Of a DNA stretch of 64,000 bases, positions 24,300 to 38,067 are shown piece after piece; within the stretch, counting starts at the first letter, position 1, and each line of letters starts with the position of its first letter. This DNA is from Ehretia macrophylla (Eukaryota > Streptophyta > Magnoliopsida > Boraginales > Ehretiaceae). The notes below the pieces were generated by a model. That model had not been told where the DNA came from, made no database searches, and worked only from the letters and a program-made list of their open reading frames with translations. A program made the position numbers and the translations under genes. The stretch lies in NCBI GenBank assembly GCA_037974665.1, contig CM075771.1, positions 17,209,425 to 17,273,424 of the forward strand. The letters run 5' to 3'.

Positions 24300-27200
24300 C
24301 CCTGCCTCTAGGTGAAGTGAAGTTGTCTTGCCGGAGATGGAGTGGGATTCGGTAACAGAAAAGTGATGGATTAGGTTGTCGTCCTTTTCGTGGCTCACAA
24401 CGTACGATCCGGGATGAAAAAAGAGAGCAAAAGAAGAAAAGTGCCCCGAAACTGATGAAAACGTGCAATTTTGGTCTTCGAAAATAGGCGCAGCCAAGTA
24501 AGCTTGTTGCCCCCATCGTAGAGTTCTCGGAGAGCTTTCCAACGGTATGCTTTGCTCCGTGTAACTCTTTACGGATCAAAAGTTATGGGCACTGGAGCGA
24601 CGGAGACTTGGTCCTAAGCCCCACCCTCGGTTTGTGGGCCGAGCCTCTACTTGAAGTGAAAATGTCTTGCCCAAAGTGGCGTGGGATTCGATAATAGAAA
24701 TGTGTTGGATTAGGTTGTCGTCCTTTTCGCGGCTCACGACGTACGATCCGGGACGGAAAAACAACACAAAAGAAGAAAAATGTCCAGAAACTAATGAAAA
24801 CGTTTGATTTTCGGCTCTAAAAACAGGCGCAACAGAGCAGGCTTGCAGCCCACGTCGTAGAGCTCTCGGAGAGCTTTCCAAGGTATGTTGTGCGCCGCGT
24901 AACTCCTTACAGATCAAAAGTTATGGGCATCGAAGCGTAAGAGACCTGGTCTTAAGCCCCATCCCCTCGGTTTGCGCGCCCAGCCATCTACAAGAAGTGA
25001 AGTTGTCTTGCCCAAGGTGGCGTGGGATTCGGTAATAGAAATGTCATGGATTTGGTTGTCGCCCTTTTCGCGGCTCATGACATACGACCTGGGAAGAAAA
25101 AACAGCGCAAAAGAAGAAAAGTGTCAAGAAACAGATGAAAACATTTGATTTTGCGCTCCGAAAATAGGCGCAAACGATCAAGTTTGATGCCCCCATCGTA
25201 GAACTGTCGGAGAGCTCTCCAAGGATATGCTGTGCGCCGCGTAACTCCTTACAGATCAAAAGTTATGGGCATTGGAGCGACGGAGACCTGGTCCAAAGCC
25301 CCATGCCCTCGGTTTGCGGGCCCAGCCTCTAAGTTAGGCGAAGTTGTCTTGCCCAAGGTGTCGTGGGATTCGGTAATAGAAATGTGATGGATTAGGTTGT
25401 TGTCCTTTTCGCGGCTCACGACGTACGATCCGGGACGGAAAAATAATGCAAAAGAAGAAAAGTGTCCCGAAACTGATGAAAACATTTGATTATGGGCTCC
25501 AAAAATAGGCACAGCCGAGCAGGCTTGTTGCCCACGTCGTAGAGCTCTCGGAGAGCTTTCCAACGGTATGCTGTATGCTGCGTAACTCCTAACGGATCAA
25601 AAGTTATGGGCACCGGAGCGACGGAGACCTGGTTATAAGCCCCACGCCCTCGGTTTGCGGGACCAGCCTCTACGTGAAGCAAAGTTGTCTTGCCCAAGGT
25701 GACATTTTGTAATAGAAATGTGATGGATTAGGTCGTCTTCCCTTTCGCGGCTCACGACTTACGATCCGGGACGGAAAAACAGTGCAAAAGAAGAAATGTG
25801 TCCCGAAACTGATGAAAACGTTTAATTTTGGGCTCCGAAAACAGGCGCTGCCAAGCAAGCTTGTTGCCCCCAGCGTAGACCTCTCGGAGAGCTTTTCAAT
25901 GGTATGCTGTGCGCCGCGTAACTCTTTACGGATCAAAATTATGGACACCAGAGCCACGGAGACCTGGTCCTAAGCCCCTCGCCCTTGGTTTGCGGGCCCA
26001 ACCTCTACGTGAAGTGAAGTTGTCTTGCCCAAGGTGGCATGGGATTCGATAAAAGAAATGTTGTTGATTAGGTTTTCGTCCTTTTCACAGCTCACGATGT
26101 ACGATCAGGGATGGAAAAACTGCGCAAAAGAAGAAAAGTGTCCCGAAACTGCTGAAAATGTTCTATTTTGGGCTCTGAAAATAGGCGCGGCCGAGCAGAC
26201 TTGATGCCTCTATCGTAGAGCTCTCAAAGAACATTCCAACGGTATATTGTGCGCCGCATAACTCCTTACGGATCAAAAGTTATGGGCACCGGAGCGACGG
26301 AGACCTGGTCCTAAGCCCTACGCCCTCGCTTTGTGGGCCCAGCCTCGACGTGAAGTGAAGTTGTCTTGCCCATGGTGGCCTAGGATTCGGTAATAAAAAT
26401 GTGATGGATTAGGTTGTCGTTCTTTTCGCGGCTCACGATGTATGATCCGAGACGGAAAAATAGTTCAAAAGAAGAAAAGTGTCCCAAAACTGATGAACAC
26501 GTTCGATTTTCGGCTCAATAAAAAGGCGCAGCTAGGCAGGCAAGCTGTCCCCGTCGTAGAGCTCTCGGAGTACTTTCCAATGGTATGCTGTGCGCCGCGT
26601 AACTCCTTACGGATCAAAAGTTATGGGCACCAGAGCGACGGAGACCTGGTCCTAAGCTGCACGCCCTCGGTTTGCAGCCCCAGCCTCTACGGGAAGCGAT
26701 GTTGTCTTGCCGAAGGTCACGTGGGATTTGGAAATATAAATGTTTTAGATTAGGTTGTCGTCCTTTTCACGGCTCACGACGTACAATCCAGGGCAAAAAA
26801 ACAGTGCAAAAGAAGAAAAGTGTGCCAAAACTGATAAAAACGTTCGATTTTGGGTTCTGAAAATCGGCGCAGCTAAGCTGGCTTGTTGCCCCTGTCGTAG
26901 AGTTCTCAGAGAGATTTTCAACGGTATGCTGTGCGCCGCGTAACTCCTTACAGTTCAAAAGTTATGGGCACCGGAGCGACGGAGACCGGGTCCTAAGCCC
27001 CACGCCCACGGTTTGTGGGCCCATCCTCTACGTGAAGCGAAGTTGTTCTGCCCAAGGTGCCATAGGATTCGGTAATAGAAATGTGTTGGATTAGGTTGTC
27101 GTTCTTTTTGTGGCTCACAACATTCGATCCGGGACTGAAAAATAACGCAAAAGAAGAAAAGTGTCCTGAAATAGATGAAAACGTTCGATTTTGGGCTTAA

Positions 27201-30200
27201 AAAATAGGCGCAGCCAAGCAAGTTTGCTGCTCTTATAGTAGAGCTCTCAGAGAGCTTTCCAACGGTATGTTGTGCACCGCGTAACTCCTTACGGATCAAA
27301 AGTTAGGGTCACCGGAGTGACGGAGACCTGGTCCCAAGCCCCACACCCTCGGTTTGCGGGCCCAGCCTCTACGTGAAGCGAAATTGTCTTTCCTAAGGTG
27401 TCGTGGGATTCGGTAATAGAAATGTGATGGATTAGGTTGTCGTCATTTTCGCAGCTCACGACGTACGATCCGTGACCGAAAAATAGCGCAAAAGAAGAAA
27501 AGTATCCCGAAACTGATGAAAACGTTCGATTTTGGTATCCGAAAATAGGTGCAACCGAGCAATCTTGCTCCCCTCGTCGTAGAGTTCACGGAGAGCTTTC
27601 CAACGGTATGTTGTGCGCCACGTAACTCTTTACGGATCAAAAGTGATGGGCACCGGAGCGACGTAGACCTGGTACTAATCCCTACGCCCTCGGCTTGCGG
27701 GCTTAGCCTCTACGTGAACCGAAGTTGTCTTGCTCAAGATGAAGTGGGATTCGGTAATAGAAATGTGATGGATTAGGTTGTCATCCTTTTCGCGCCCCAC
27801 GACGTACGATCCGGGACGAAAAAACAGCGAAAATGAAGAAAAGTGTCCCGAAACTGATGAAAATGTTCAATTTTGGGCTCCGAAAACAGGCGCAGCCAAG
27901 GAAGCTTGTTGCTCCCATCGTAGAGCTCTTGGAGAGCTTTCCAACGGTATGCTATGCGCCACGTAACTCTTTACGGATCAAAAGTTATGGGCAACGGAGC
28001 GACGGATACCTGGTCCTACGCCTCACGCCTTCGGTTTGCGGGCCCAGCCTCTACGTGAAGCGAAGTTGTCTTGCCCAAGGTGGCGTGGGATTCGGTAGTA
28101 GAAATGTGCTGGATTAGGTTGTCGTCCTTTTCGCGGCTCACGACATACAATCCGGGACGGAAAAACAACGCAAAAGAATAAAGTTGACGAGAAACTGATG
28201 AAAAACGTTTGATTTTGGGCTCCGAAAATAGGCGCAACCGAGAAGGCTTGCTGCCCATGTCGGAGAGCTCTCGAAGAGCTTTCCAACGGTATGTTGTGCG
28301 CTGTATAACTCCTTACAGGTCAAAAGTTATTGGCACCGAAGCGACGGGGATCTGGTCTTAAGCCTCACGCCCTCGGTTTGCAGGCCCAGCCTCTATGTGA
28401 AGTGAAGTTGTCTTGCCCAAGGTGGCGTGGGATTTGGTAATAGAAATGTCATGGATTTGGTTGTCGTCCTTTTCGCGGCTCACGACGTACGACCTAGGAA
28501 GGAAAAATAGCGTAAAAGAAGAAAAGTGTCAAGAAACTGATGAAAACGTTCGATTTTGGGCTCCAAAAAAAGTCATAAACTATCAGGCTTGCTGCACCCG
28601 TCGTAGAGCTCTCGAAAAGCTTTCCAATGGTATGCTGTACGCCGCGAATCTCCTTGCGGGTCAAAAGTTATGGATACTAGAGCGACGGAGACTTGGTACT
28701 AAGCCCCACGCCATCGGTTTACGGGCTCAGCATCTACATGAAACGAAGTTGTCTTGCCCAAGGTGGCATGGTATTCGGTAATAGAAATGTAATGGATTAG
28801 GTTGACGTCCTTTTTGCGGCTCACGACGTACGATCCGGGAAGGAAAAACAGCGCAAGAGAAGAAAAGTTTCCCAAAACTGATGAAAATGTTCAATTTTGG
28901 GCTACGAAAATAGGCACTGCCGAGCAGGCTTGCTGCCCCCGTTATAGAGCTCTAGGAGAGCTTTCCAACAGTATATTGTACGCCGCGTAACGCCTTAGGG
29001 ATCAAAAGTTATGGGTACCGGAGCGACGGAAACCTGGTCTTAAGCCCCACGCCCTCAGTTTGCCGGGCCAGCCTCTACGTGAAGCAAAGTTGTCTTACCC
29101 AAGGTGCCATTTGGTAATAGAAATATGATGGATTAGGTTGTCGTCTTTTTCGCTGCTCACAACGTACGATCTGTGATGGAAAAACAGAGCAAAAGAAGAA
29201 ATGTGTTCCAAAAGTGATGAAAATGTTCAATTTTGGGCTCCGAAAACAGGCGCTGCCAAGCATGCTTTTTGCCCCCAGCGTAGAGCTCTGGGAGAGGTTT
29301 CCAACGGTATGCTGTGCGCCGCGTAACTCTTTACGGATCAAAAGTTATCGGCACCGGAGCAACGGAGACCTGGTGATAAGCCCCCTGCCCTTGGTTTGTG
29401 GGCCCAGCCTCTACGTGAAGTGAAGTTGTCTTGACCAAGGTGGCGTGGGATTCGATAAAAGAAAAGTGATTGATTAGGTTTTCGTCCTTTTCGCGGCTCA
29501 CGATATACGATCCGGGATGGAAAAACAGCACAAAAGAAGAAAAGTGTCCCGAAAATAATGAAAATGTTATATTTTGGGATCTGAAAACAGGCGCGGCTGA
29601 GCAAGCTTGCTGCCTCTAGGTAGAGCTCTCGAAGAGCTTTCCAACGGTATGTTGTGCGCCACGTAACTCCTTACGGATCAAAAGTTATGGGCACCGGAGC
29701 GACGGAGACCTGGTCCTAAGCCCTACGCCCTCGGTTTGTGGGCCCAGCCTCTACGTCAAGCGAAGTTGTCTTGCCCAAGGTGGCCTAGTATTCAGTAATA
29801 GAAATGTGATGGATTAGGTTGCCGTCCTTTTCGTGGCTCACGACGTACGATCCGGGATGAAAAAACAACGCAAAAGAAGAAAAGTGTCCCGAAACTGATG
29901 AAAACATTTGCTTTTGGGCTCTGAAAAAAAGGCGCAGCTGGGCAGGCTTGTTGCCCCCGTCTTAGAGCTCTCGGAGTACTTTCCAACAGTATGCTGTGCG
30001 CCATGTAACTCCTTACGGATCAAAAGTTTTGGGCACCGGAGCGATGGAGACCGGGTCCCAAGCCCCACGCCCTCGGTTTGCAGGCCCAGCCTCTACGTGA
30101 GGCGAAGTTGTCTTGTCCAAGGTGCCATGGGATTCGGAAATAGAAATGTGATGGATTAGGTTGTCGTCCTTTTCACGGCTCATGACGTACGATCCGGGAC

Positions 30201-31100
30201 GAAAAAATAATGCAAAAGAAGAAAAATGTCCCAAAACTGATGAACACGTTCGATTTTGGGCTCTGAAAATAGGCGCAGCCGAGTAGGCTTGTTGCCCACG
30301 TCGTAGAGCACTCGGAGAGCTTTCCAACGGTATGCTGTGCGCCGTGTAAGTCCTTACAGATCAAAACTTATTGGCACTGGAGCGACGGAGACCGGGTCCT
30401 ACGCCCCACGCCCTCGGTTTGCGGGCCCAGCCTCTAAGTGAAGCAAAGTTGTCTTACCAAAGGTGGCGTGGTATTCTGTAACAAAAATGTAATGGATTAG
30501 GATGTCGTCCTTTTCGCAGCTCACGAAGTACGATCCGGGACAGAAAAATAATGCAAACGAAGAAAAGTGTCCTGAACCTGATGAAACCGTTCGATTTTGG
30601 GCTCCGAAAATAGCCGCAAGCAAGCAGGCTTGTTGCCCCCAAAATAGAGCTCTCGGAGAGCCTTCCAACGGTATGTTGTGCGCCGCGTAACTCCTTATGG
30701 ATCAAAAGTTACGGGCACCGGAGCGACGGAGAGCTGGTCCTAAGCCCCACGCCCTCGGTTCGCTAGCCCAGCCTCTACGTGCAACGAAGTTGTCTTGCCC
30801 AAGGTGCCGTGGGATTTGGTAATAGAAATGTGATGGATTAGGTTGTCATCCTTTTTGCAACTCACGACGTATGATCCGGGATGAAAAAAAAGCGCAAAAG
30901 AAGAAAACTATCCCGAAACTGATGAAAATGTTCGATTTTGGATCCGAAAATAGGTGCAGCCGAGCAGGCTTGATGCCCTCGTCGTAGAGCTCACACAGAG
31001 CATTCCAACGGTATGCTGTGCGACGCATAACTCCTTACGGATCAAAAGTTATGGGCATCGGAGCGACGGAGGCTAGGTCCTAAGCCCCACGCCCTCGTTT
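24300..31100. repeat. Higher-order repeat: two copies of a ~3405-bp, 10-monomer block
   Basis: Seven independent variant markers pair up at 3405-3406 bp: atgtcatgga 25041/28446; the short monomer 25701/29106; gcgctg 25845/29250; gattaggttttcg 26066/29472; ggcgcgg 26184/29590; tactttcc after ggag 26571/29977; gaccgggtcc 26984/30390. Weaker pairs extend this back to about 24.3 kb (agatggagtggg vs agatgaagtggg). The block equals ten monomers of 340.5 bp. Boundaries are approximate. Confidence 0.82.
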
Positions 31101-34100
31101 TGCGGGCCCAGCCTCTACGTGAAGCGAAGTTGTCTTGCCCAAGGTGGCGTGGTATTCTGTAACAAAAATGTAATGGATTAGGTTGTCGTCCTTTTCGCGG
31201 CTCACGAAGTACTATCCGGGACGGTAAAATAACGCAAAAAAAGAAAAGTGTCCTGAAACTGATGAAAACATTCAATTTTGGGCTCCGGAAATAGGTGTAA
31301 GCAAGCAAGCTTGCTGCCCACATCGTAGAGCTCTCGAAGAGCTTTCCAACGGTATGATGTGCGCCGCGTAACTCCTTACGGATCAAATGTTATGGGCACT
31401 GGAGCGACGGAGACATGGTCCTAAGCCCCACGCCCTCGGTTTGCTGGCCCAGCCTCTACGTGAAGCGAAGTTGTCTTGCCCAAGGTGCCATTCGGTAATA
31501 GAAATGTGATGGATTAGGTTGTCGTCCTTTCTGCGGCTCACGACGTACGATCCGTGACGGAAAAACAGTGCAAAAGAAGAAAAGTATCCCGAAACTGATG
31601 AAAATGTTCGATTTTGGTATCTAAAATTAGGTGCAACCGAGCAGGCTTGCTGGCCCCGTCGTAGAGCTCACGGAGAGCTTTCCAACAGTATGTTGTGCGC
31701 TGCATAATTCCTTACGGATCAAAAGTTATGGGCACCAAAGCGACGGAGACCAGGTCTTAAGCCCCACGTCCTCGGTTTGCGGGCTGAGCCCCCACGTGAA
31801 GCGAAGTTGTCTTGCCTAAGTTGGCGTGGGATTCGGTAATAGATATGTCATAGATTAGGTTGTCATCCTTTTCGCAGCTCATGACGTATGATCTGGGACC
31901 AAAAAAAAGCACAAAAGTAGAAAAGTGTCCCGAAACTGATGTAAATGTTCGATTTTGGCTTCCAAATAGGCATAGCCTAGCAGGCTGGCTTCCCCTATCG
32001 TAGAGCTCTCGGAGAGCTTTGCGACGGTATGCTGTGCGCTGCGTAACTCCTTACGGATCAAAAGTTATGGGCACCGGAGCGACGGAGACTTGGTCCCTAC
32101 GCCCTTGGTTTGCTGGCCCAGCCTCCACGTGAAGCGAAGTTGTCTTGCCCAAGGTCCCGTGGGATTTGGTAATAGAAATGTGATGGATTAGGTTGTCGTC
32201 CTTTTCGCGCTCACGACGTACGATCCGGGATAAAAAAACAGCACAAAAGACGATAAGTGTCCCGAAATTGATGAAAACGTTCGATTTTGGACTCCGAAAG
32301 CAGGCGATGCGGGGCAGGCTGGCTACCCCCGTCGTAGAGCTCTCGAAGAACTTTCCAACGGTATGCTGTGCGCCGCGTAACTTCTTACGGATCAAAAGTA
32401 ATGGGCACCGGAGCGACGGAGACCTGGTCCTAAGCCCCACACCCTCGTTTTACGGGCCAAGTCTCTACGTGAAGCGAAGTTGTCTTGCCCAAGGGGCCAT
32501 TCGGTAATATAAATGTGATGGATTAGGTTGTTGTCCTTTTCGCGGCTAACGACATACGATCCGTGACGGAAAAACAGCGTAAAAGAAGAAAAGTATCACG
32601 AAACTGATGAAAATGTTCGATTTTGGTATCCGAAAATAGGTACAATCGAGCAGGCTTACTGCCCCCATCATAGAGCTCACGGATAGCTTTCCAACGGTAT
32701 GCTGTGCGCCACGTAACTCCTTACGGATCAAAAGTTATGGGCACCAGAGCGACGGAGATCTGGTCCTAAGCCCCACGCCCTCGGTTTGCGGGCCGAGCCC
32801 CTACGTGAAGCGGAGTTGTCTTGTCCAAGGTGGCATGGGATTCGATAAAAGAAATGTGATGGATTAGGTTGTCGTCCTTTTCGCGGCTCACAACGTACGA
32901 TCCGGGACGGAAAAACTGCGCAAAAGAAGAACATTGACCCGAAACTGATGAAAATGTTCTATTTTGGACTCTGAAAACAGGCGTAGCCAAGCAGGCTTGC
33001 TTCCCCTATCGTAGAGTTTTCGGAGAGCTTTTCAACGGTATGTTGTGCATCATGTAACTCCTTACGCATCAAAAGTTATGGTCACCGGAGCGACAAAGAC
33101 CTGGTCACAAGCCCTACGCCCTCGGTTTGTGGGCCCAGCCTCTACATGAAGCAAAGTTGTCTTGCCCAAGGTAGTCGAGGATTCGATAATAGAAATGTGA
33201 TGGATTAGGTTGTCGTCCTTTTTGCAGCTCACGACGTACGATCTGGGACAGAAAAATAGCACAAAAGAAGAAAAATATCTCAAAACTGATGAAAACGTTC
33301 AATTTTGGGCTCCAAAATAACGCATAACTGCACAGGCTTGCTGCCCCCGTCGTAGAGCTCTCGGAGAGCTTTCCAACGGTATACTGTGCGCCGCGTAACT
33401 CCTTATAGATCAAAAGTTATGGGCACCGGAGTGTCGGAGACCTGGTACTAAGCCCCACGCTCTCTGTTTGCGGGCCCAGCCCCTACGTGAACGGAAGTAG
33501 TCTTGCCGAAGGTGGCATGGGATTCGATAATAGAAATGTGATGCATTAGGTTGTCGTCCTTTTCACGGCTCACGATGTACGATTCGGGACGGAAAAACAG
33601 CGCAAAAGAAGAAAAGTGTCTAGAAACTGATTAAAACGTTCGAATTTGGGCTCCAAAAACAGGCGCAGCCAAGCAAGCTTGTGGCCCCCAACGTAGAGCT
33701 CGCGGAGAGCTTTCCAATGCTATGCTGTGCACCGCGTAACACCTTACGGATCAAAAGTTATTGGCACCGGGGCGACGGAGACCTGGTCCTAAGCCTACGC
33801 CCTCGATTTGCGGGCCCAGCCTGTACGTGAAGCGAAGTTGTCTTGCCCAAGGTGGCGTGGGATTCGGTAATAGAAATGTGATGTATTAGGTTGTCGTCCT
33901 TTTCGCGGCTCACGATGTACGATCCGGGATGAAAAAATAACACAAAAGAAGAAAAGTGACCAGAAACTGATGAAAACATTTGATTTTGGGCTCCGAAAAC
34001 AGGCGCAGTTGAGCAGGCTTACTGCCTATGTCGTAGATCTCTCAGAGAGCTTTCCAACGGTATGCTGTGCGCCGCATAACTCCTTACAGATCAAAAGTTA

Positions 34101-34845
34101 TGGGCACCGGAGCGACGGGGAGCTGGGCCTGGGCCTCACGCCCTCGGGTTGCGGGCCCAACCTCTACGTGAATTGAAGTTGCCTTGCCCAAGGTACCTTG
34201 GGATTCGGTAATAGAAATGTGATGAATTAGGTAGTCATCCTTTTTACGGCTCACGACGTACGATCCATGACGGAAAAATAACGCAAAAGAAGAAAAGTGT
34301 CCCAAAATTGATGAAAACGTTCAATTTTGAGAACCAAAAATAGGCGCCACCAAGTAGGCTTGCTGCCCCCGTCGTAGAGTTCTCGGAGAACTTTCCAATG
34401 GTATGCTGTGCGCCGCATAACTCCTTACGAATCAAAAGTTATTGGCACTAGAAGGACGGAGACCTGGGCTTAAGCCCTACGTCCTCGGTTTGCGGGCTGA
34501 GCCCCTACGTGAAGCGAAGTTTTCTTACCCAAGGTGGCATGGGATTCGATAAAAGAAATGTGATGGATTAGGTTGTTGTCCTTTTCGCGGCTCATGACGT
34601 ACGATCCGGATGGAAAAACAGGGCAAAAGAATAAATGTGTCCCAAAACTGATGAAATCGTTCAATTTTGGGCTCTAAAAACAGGCGCTGCCAAGCAAGCT
34701 TGTTGCCCCCAGCGTAGAGCTCTCGGAGAGCTTTCCAACGGTATGCTGTGCGCCGGTAACTCTTTTCGTATCAATAGTTATGGGCACCGGAGCCACGGAG
34801 ACCTGGTCCTAAGCCCCCCGCCATTGGTTTGCGGGCCCAGCCTCT

Positions 34846-35439
34846 TGATTATGGCCATTTGTGAACACTATGTTGCTTGGAGACTATTTCATTTCTTTTG
34901 ATGCTTGTATTTGTAATGTAAAAGACCCCCATTGTAATTTGGGGTCTAATTTTGGCTTGTGCTGATAATAACTAGATAGACACTACTATGGTCGTTTTGC
35001 TATCGTTACTGGCTTGTATCTATCATAGGATTTATGAAGTATCAGGTAAGGATTAAGTAAAATGAACCTATCCAATCTTAAGCAGGTACTCATTGTTAAG
35101 CTAAGATCAACAGGAACTTTTGTAACAAGGATTAACAAACAAACGGAACATAGTATCATGCTAGGTTATTAATCAAACGAGACTTCGAGATAACTAGTAG
35201 CGTTTCGATTGATGGTAAATAGTAGTCTTAGTTGGAAATGAAATTTGAGGCGTTTAGAGAACTAGGTCAAACTAAAGAGCCGAATTATAGCCGTTATACT
35301 GTCGATTTTTTGGAAAAATTGTGGGGTCTAGGCTAAATGTTAAGTGTTAAACTTTCATGAACGATTGAGTACGAGACATAACTTGAATGTTTAGATCACA
35401 CCCTAGTCTAACCATTATAGGCCGGGTTGGGGCATGATA
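34846..35439 (+). mobile_element. 5'-truncated LTR fragment, copy 1 (594 bp)
   Basis: Starts abruptly at tgattatggccatttgtgaa, a point deep inside the family LTR, and keeps the true LTR end (gggttggggcatgata). The satellite before it stops at cagcctct and resumes as gaagttgtc, leaving out acgtgaagc. The right flank gaagt would be the TSD of the original insertion; the left copy and about 3 kb of LTR were lost together. Confidence 0.9.
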
Positions 35440-37476
35440 GAAGTTGTCTTTCCCAAGTTGCAGTGGGATTCGGTAATAGAAATGTGATGGATTAGGTTGT
35501 CGTCCTTTTGGTGGCTCACGACGTACGATCCGAAACAGAAAAATAGCGCAAACGAAGAAAAGAGTCCTAAAACTGATGAAAATATTAAATTTTGGGCTCC
35601 GAAAAACAAGCAAATTGGGCAGGCTGGCTGCCCTCGTCGTAGAGTTCTCGGAGAACTTTCCAATGATATGTTGTGCGCCGCGTAACTCCTTACGGATCAA
35701 AAGTTATGGGCACCGAAGCATCGGAGAACTAGTACTAAGCCCCACATCCTCTGTTTGCGGGCCCAGCCTCCACGTGAACCGAAGTTGTCTTGCCCAAGGT
35801 GGATTGGGATTCGGTAATAGAAATGTGAGGGAGTAGGTTGTCGTCTTTTTTGCGGCTCACGACTTACGAACCAAGACAGAAAAACAGTGCAAAAGAAGAA
35901 AAGTGTCACGAAACTGATTAAAACGTTCAAATTTGGGCTCCGAAAATAGGCGCAGCCAAGCAAGCTTGTTGCCCCCAACGTAGAGCTCTCGGAGAGCTTT
36001 CCAACGATATGATGTGCTCCGCGTAACTCTTTACGGATCAAAAGTTATGGGCACCGGGGCCAAGGAGACCTGGTCCTAAGCCTCACGCCCTCGGTTTGTG
36101 GGCCCAGCCTCTACGTGAAGCGAAGTTGTCTTGCCCAAGGTGGCGTGGGATTCGGTAATAGAAATGTGCAGGATTAGGTTGTCGTCCTTTCAGCGGCTCA
36201 CGACGTACGATCCGGGACGGAAAAACTACGCAAAAGAAGAATAGTGGCGTGAAACTGATGAAAATGTTTGATTTTGGGATCCGAAAATAGGCGCTACCTA
36301 ACAGGCTTGCTACCCACATCGTAGAGCTCTCGGAGAGCTTTCCAAGGGTATGGTTTGCGCCGCATGACTCCTTATGGATCAAAAGTTATGGGCACCAAAG
36401 CGACGGAGTCCTGATCACAAGCCCCACGCCCTCGATTTGCGGGCCTAGCCTCTACGTGAAACTAAGTTGTCTTGCCCAAGGTGGAGTGGGATTCGGTAAT
36501 AGAAATGTCATGGATTTGGTTGTCGTCCTTTTCGCGGCTCACGACGGACGATCCGGGGCGGGAAAACAGCGCAAAAGAAGCAAAGTGTCCAAAAATTGAT
36601 GAAAACGTTCGATTTTGGGCTCTGAAAATAGGCACAGCCGAGGAGGCTTGCTGCCCCCATCGTAGAGCTCTCGAAAAGTTTTCCAACGGTATGTTGTGCG
36701 CCGCGTAACTCCTTATGGATCAAAAGTTATGGGCACCGGAGCGACGGAGACCAGGTCTCAAGCACCACGCCCTCGGTTTGTGAGCCCAGCCTCTACGTGA
36801 AGCGAAGTTGTCTTGCCCACGGTGCCGTGGGATTCGGTAATTGAAATGTGATGGATTAGGTTGTCATCCTTTTCGCGGCTCACGATGTACGATCCGGGAC
36901 CCAAAAACAGCGCAAAAGAAGAAGAGTATCCAGAAACTGATGAAAACGTTCGATTTTGGTCTGTGGAAAGAGGTGCAGCCGAGCAGGATTACTGCCCACG
37001 TCGTAGAGCTCTCGGAGAGCTTTCCAACGGTATGCTGTGCGCCGCGTAACTCCTTACGAATCAAAAGTTATGGGCACCGGAGCGACGGAGACCTGGTCTT
37101 AAGCCCCACGTCCTCGGTTTGCGGGCCGAGCCCCTACATGAAGCGAAGTTGTCTTGCCCAAGGTGGCGTGGGATTCGATAAAATAAATGTGATAGATTAG
37201 GTTGTCGTCCTTTTCGCAGCTCACGACGTACGATCCGGGACGGAAATACAGTGCAAAAGAAGAAATGTGTCCCGAAACTGATGAAATCGTTCAATTTTGG
37301 GCTATGAAAACAGGCGCTGCCTAGCAAGCTTGTTGCCCCCAACGTAAAGCTCTCGGAGAGCTTTCCAACGGTATGCTGTGCGCCGCGTAACTCCTTGCAG
37401 ATCAAAATTTATGGGCACCGGAGCCACGGAGACCTGGTCCTAAGCCCCCCGCCCTTGGTTTGCGGGCCCAGCCTCT
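35440..37476. repeat. Satellite array, segment 3 (6 monomers, 2037 bp)
   Basis: Six monomers between the two LTR fragments. The monomer before each fragment shares unusual features (gatgaaatcgttcaa, aggcgctgcc, gagccacggagacc, gccccccgcc), so each fragment lies at the same place in duplicated satellite sequence. The variant atgtcatggatttgg appears at about 36507. Confidence 0.93.
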
Positions 37477-38067
37477 TGATTATGGCCATTTGTGAATACT
37501 ATGTTTCTTGGAGACTATTTCATTTCTTTTGATGCTTGTATTTGTAATGTAAAAGACACCCATTGTAATTTGGGGTCTAATTTTAGCTTGTACTGATAAT
37601 AACTAGATAGACACTACTATGGTCGTTTTGCTATCGTTACTGGCTAGTATCTATCATAGGATTTATGAAGTATCAGGTAAGGATTAAGTACAATGAACCT
37701 ATCCAATCTTAAGCAGGTACTCATTGTTAAGCTAAGATCAACAGGTACTTTTGTAACAAGGATTCACAAACAAACGGGACATAGTATCATGCTAGGTTAT
37801 TAATCAAACTAGACTTCGAGACAACTAGTAGCGTTTCGATTGATGAATAGTAATCTTAGTTGGAAATGAAATTTGAAGCGTTTAGAGAACTAGGTCAAAC
37901 TAAAGAGCCCAATTACAACCGTTGTGCTGACGGTTTTCCTGAAAAATTGTGGGGTGTAGGTTAAATTTTAAGTGTTAAACTTTCATGAACGATTAAGTAC
38001 GTGATATGACTTGAATGTTTAAATCATACCCTAGTCTGACCTTTATAGGTCGGGTTGGGGCGTGACA
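37477..38067 (+). mobile_element. 5'-truncated LTR fragment, copy 2 (591 bp)
   Basis: Has the same start (tgattatggc after cagcctct) and the same end (cgtgaca before gaagttgt) as copy 1, 2631 bp downstream. The two fragments differ at roughly 6-7 percent of positions by eye. Identical breakpoints mean one truncated insertion was later duplicated with its satellite flank. Confidence 0.9.

Larger units (their letters stand above)
23465..34845. repeat. Satellite array, segment 2 (~33 monomers)
   Basis: Same 341-bp family as 4631-8396 and continuous with it once element 2 is removed. Recognisable variants recur: atgtcatggatttgg at 25041 and 28446; short monomers lacking part of ggtggcgtggg at 25701, 29106, about 31485 and 32490; and gcgctgcc... 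at 25845 and 29250. Within 24.3-31.1 kb these variants are spaced by one constant distance (see the higher-order repeat entry). The array ends at cctct, where an LTR fragment begins. No gene is supported here. Confidence 0.95.

Noticed and set aside
34846..38067. The two 590-bp fragments as the LTR pair of a small element (TRIM/LARD)
   Set aside because: What lies between them is six satellite monomers, there is no primer site or polypurine tract, and both have the same internal LTR breakpoint.
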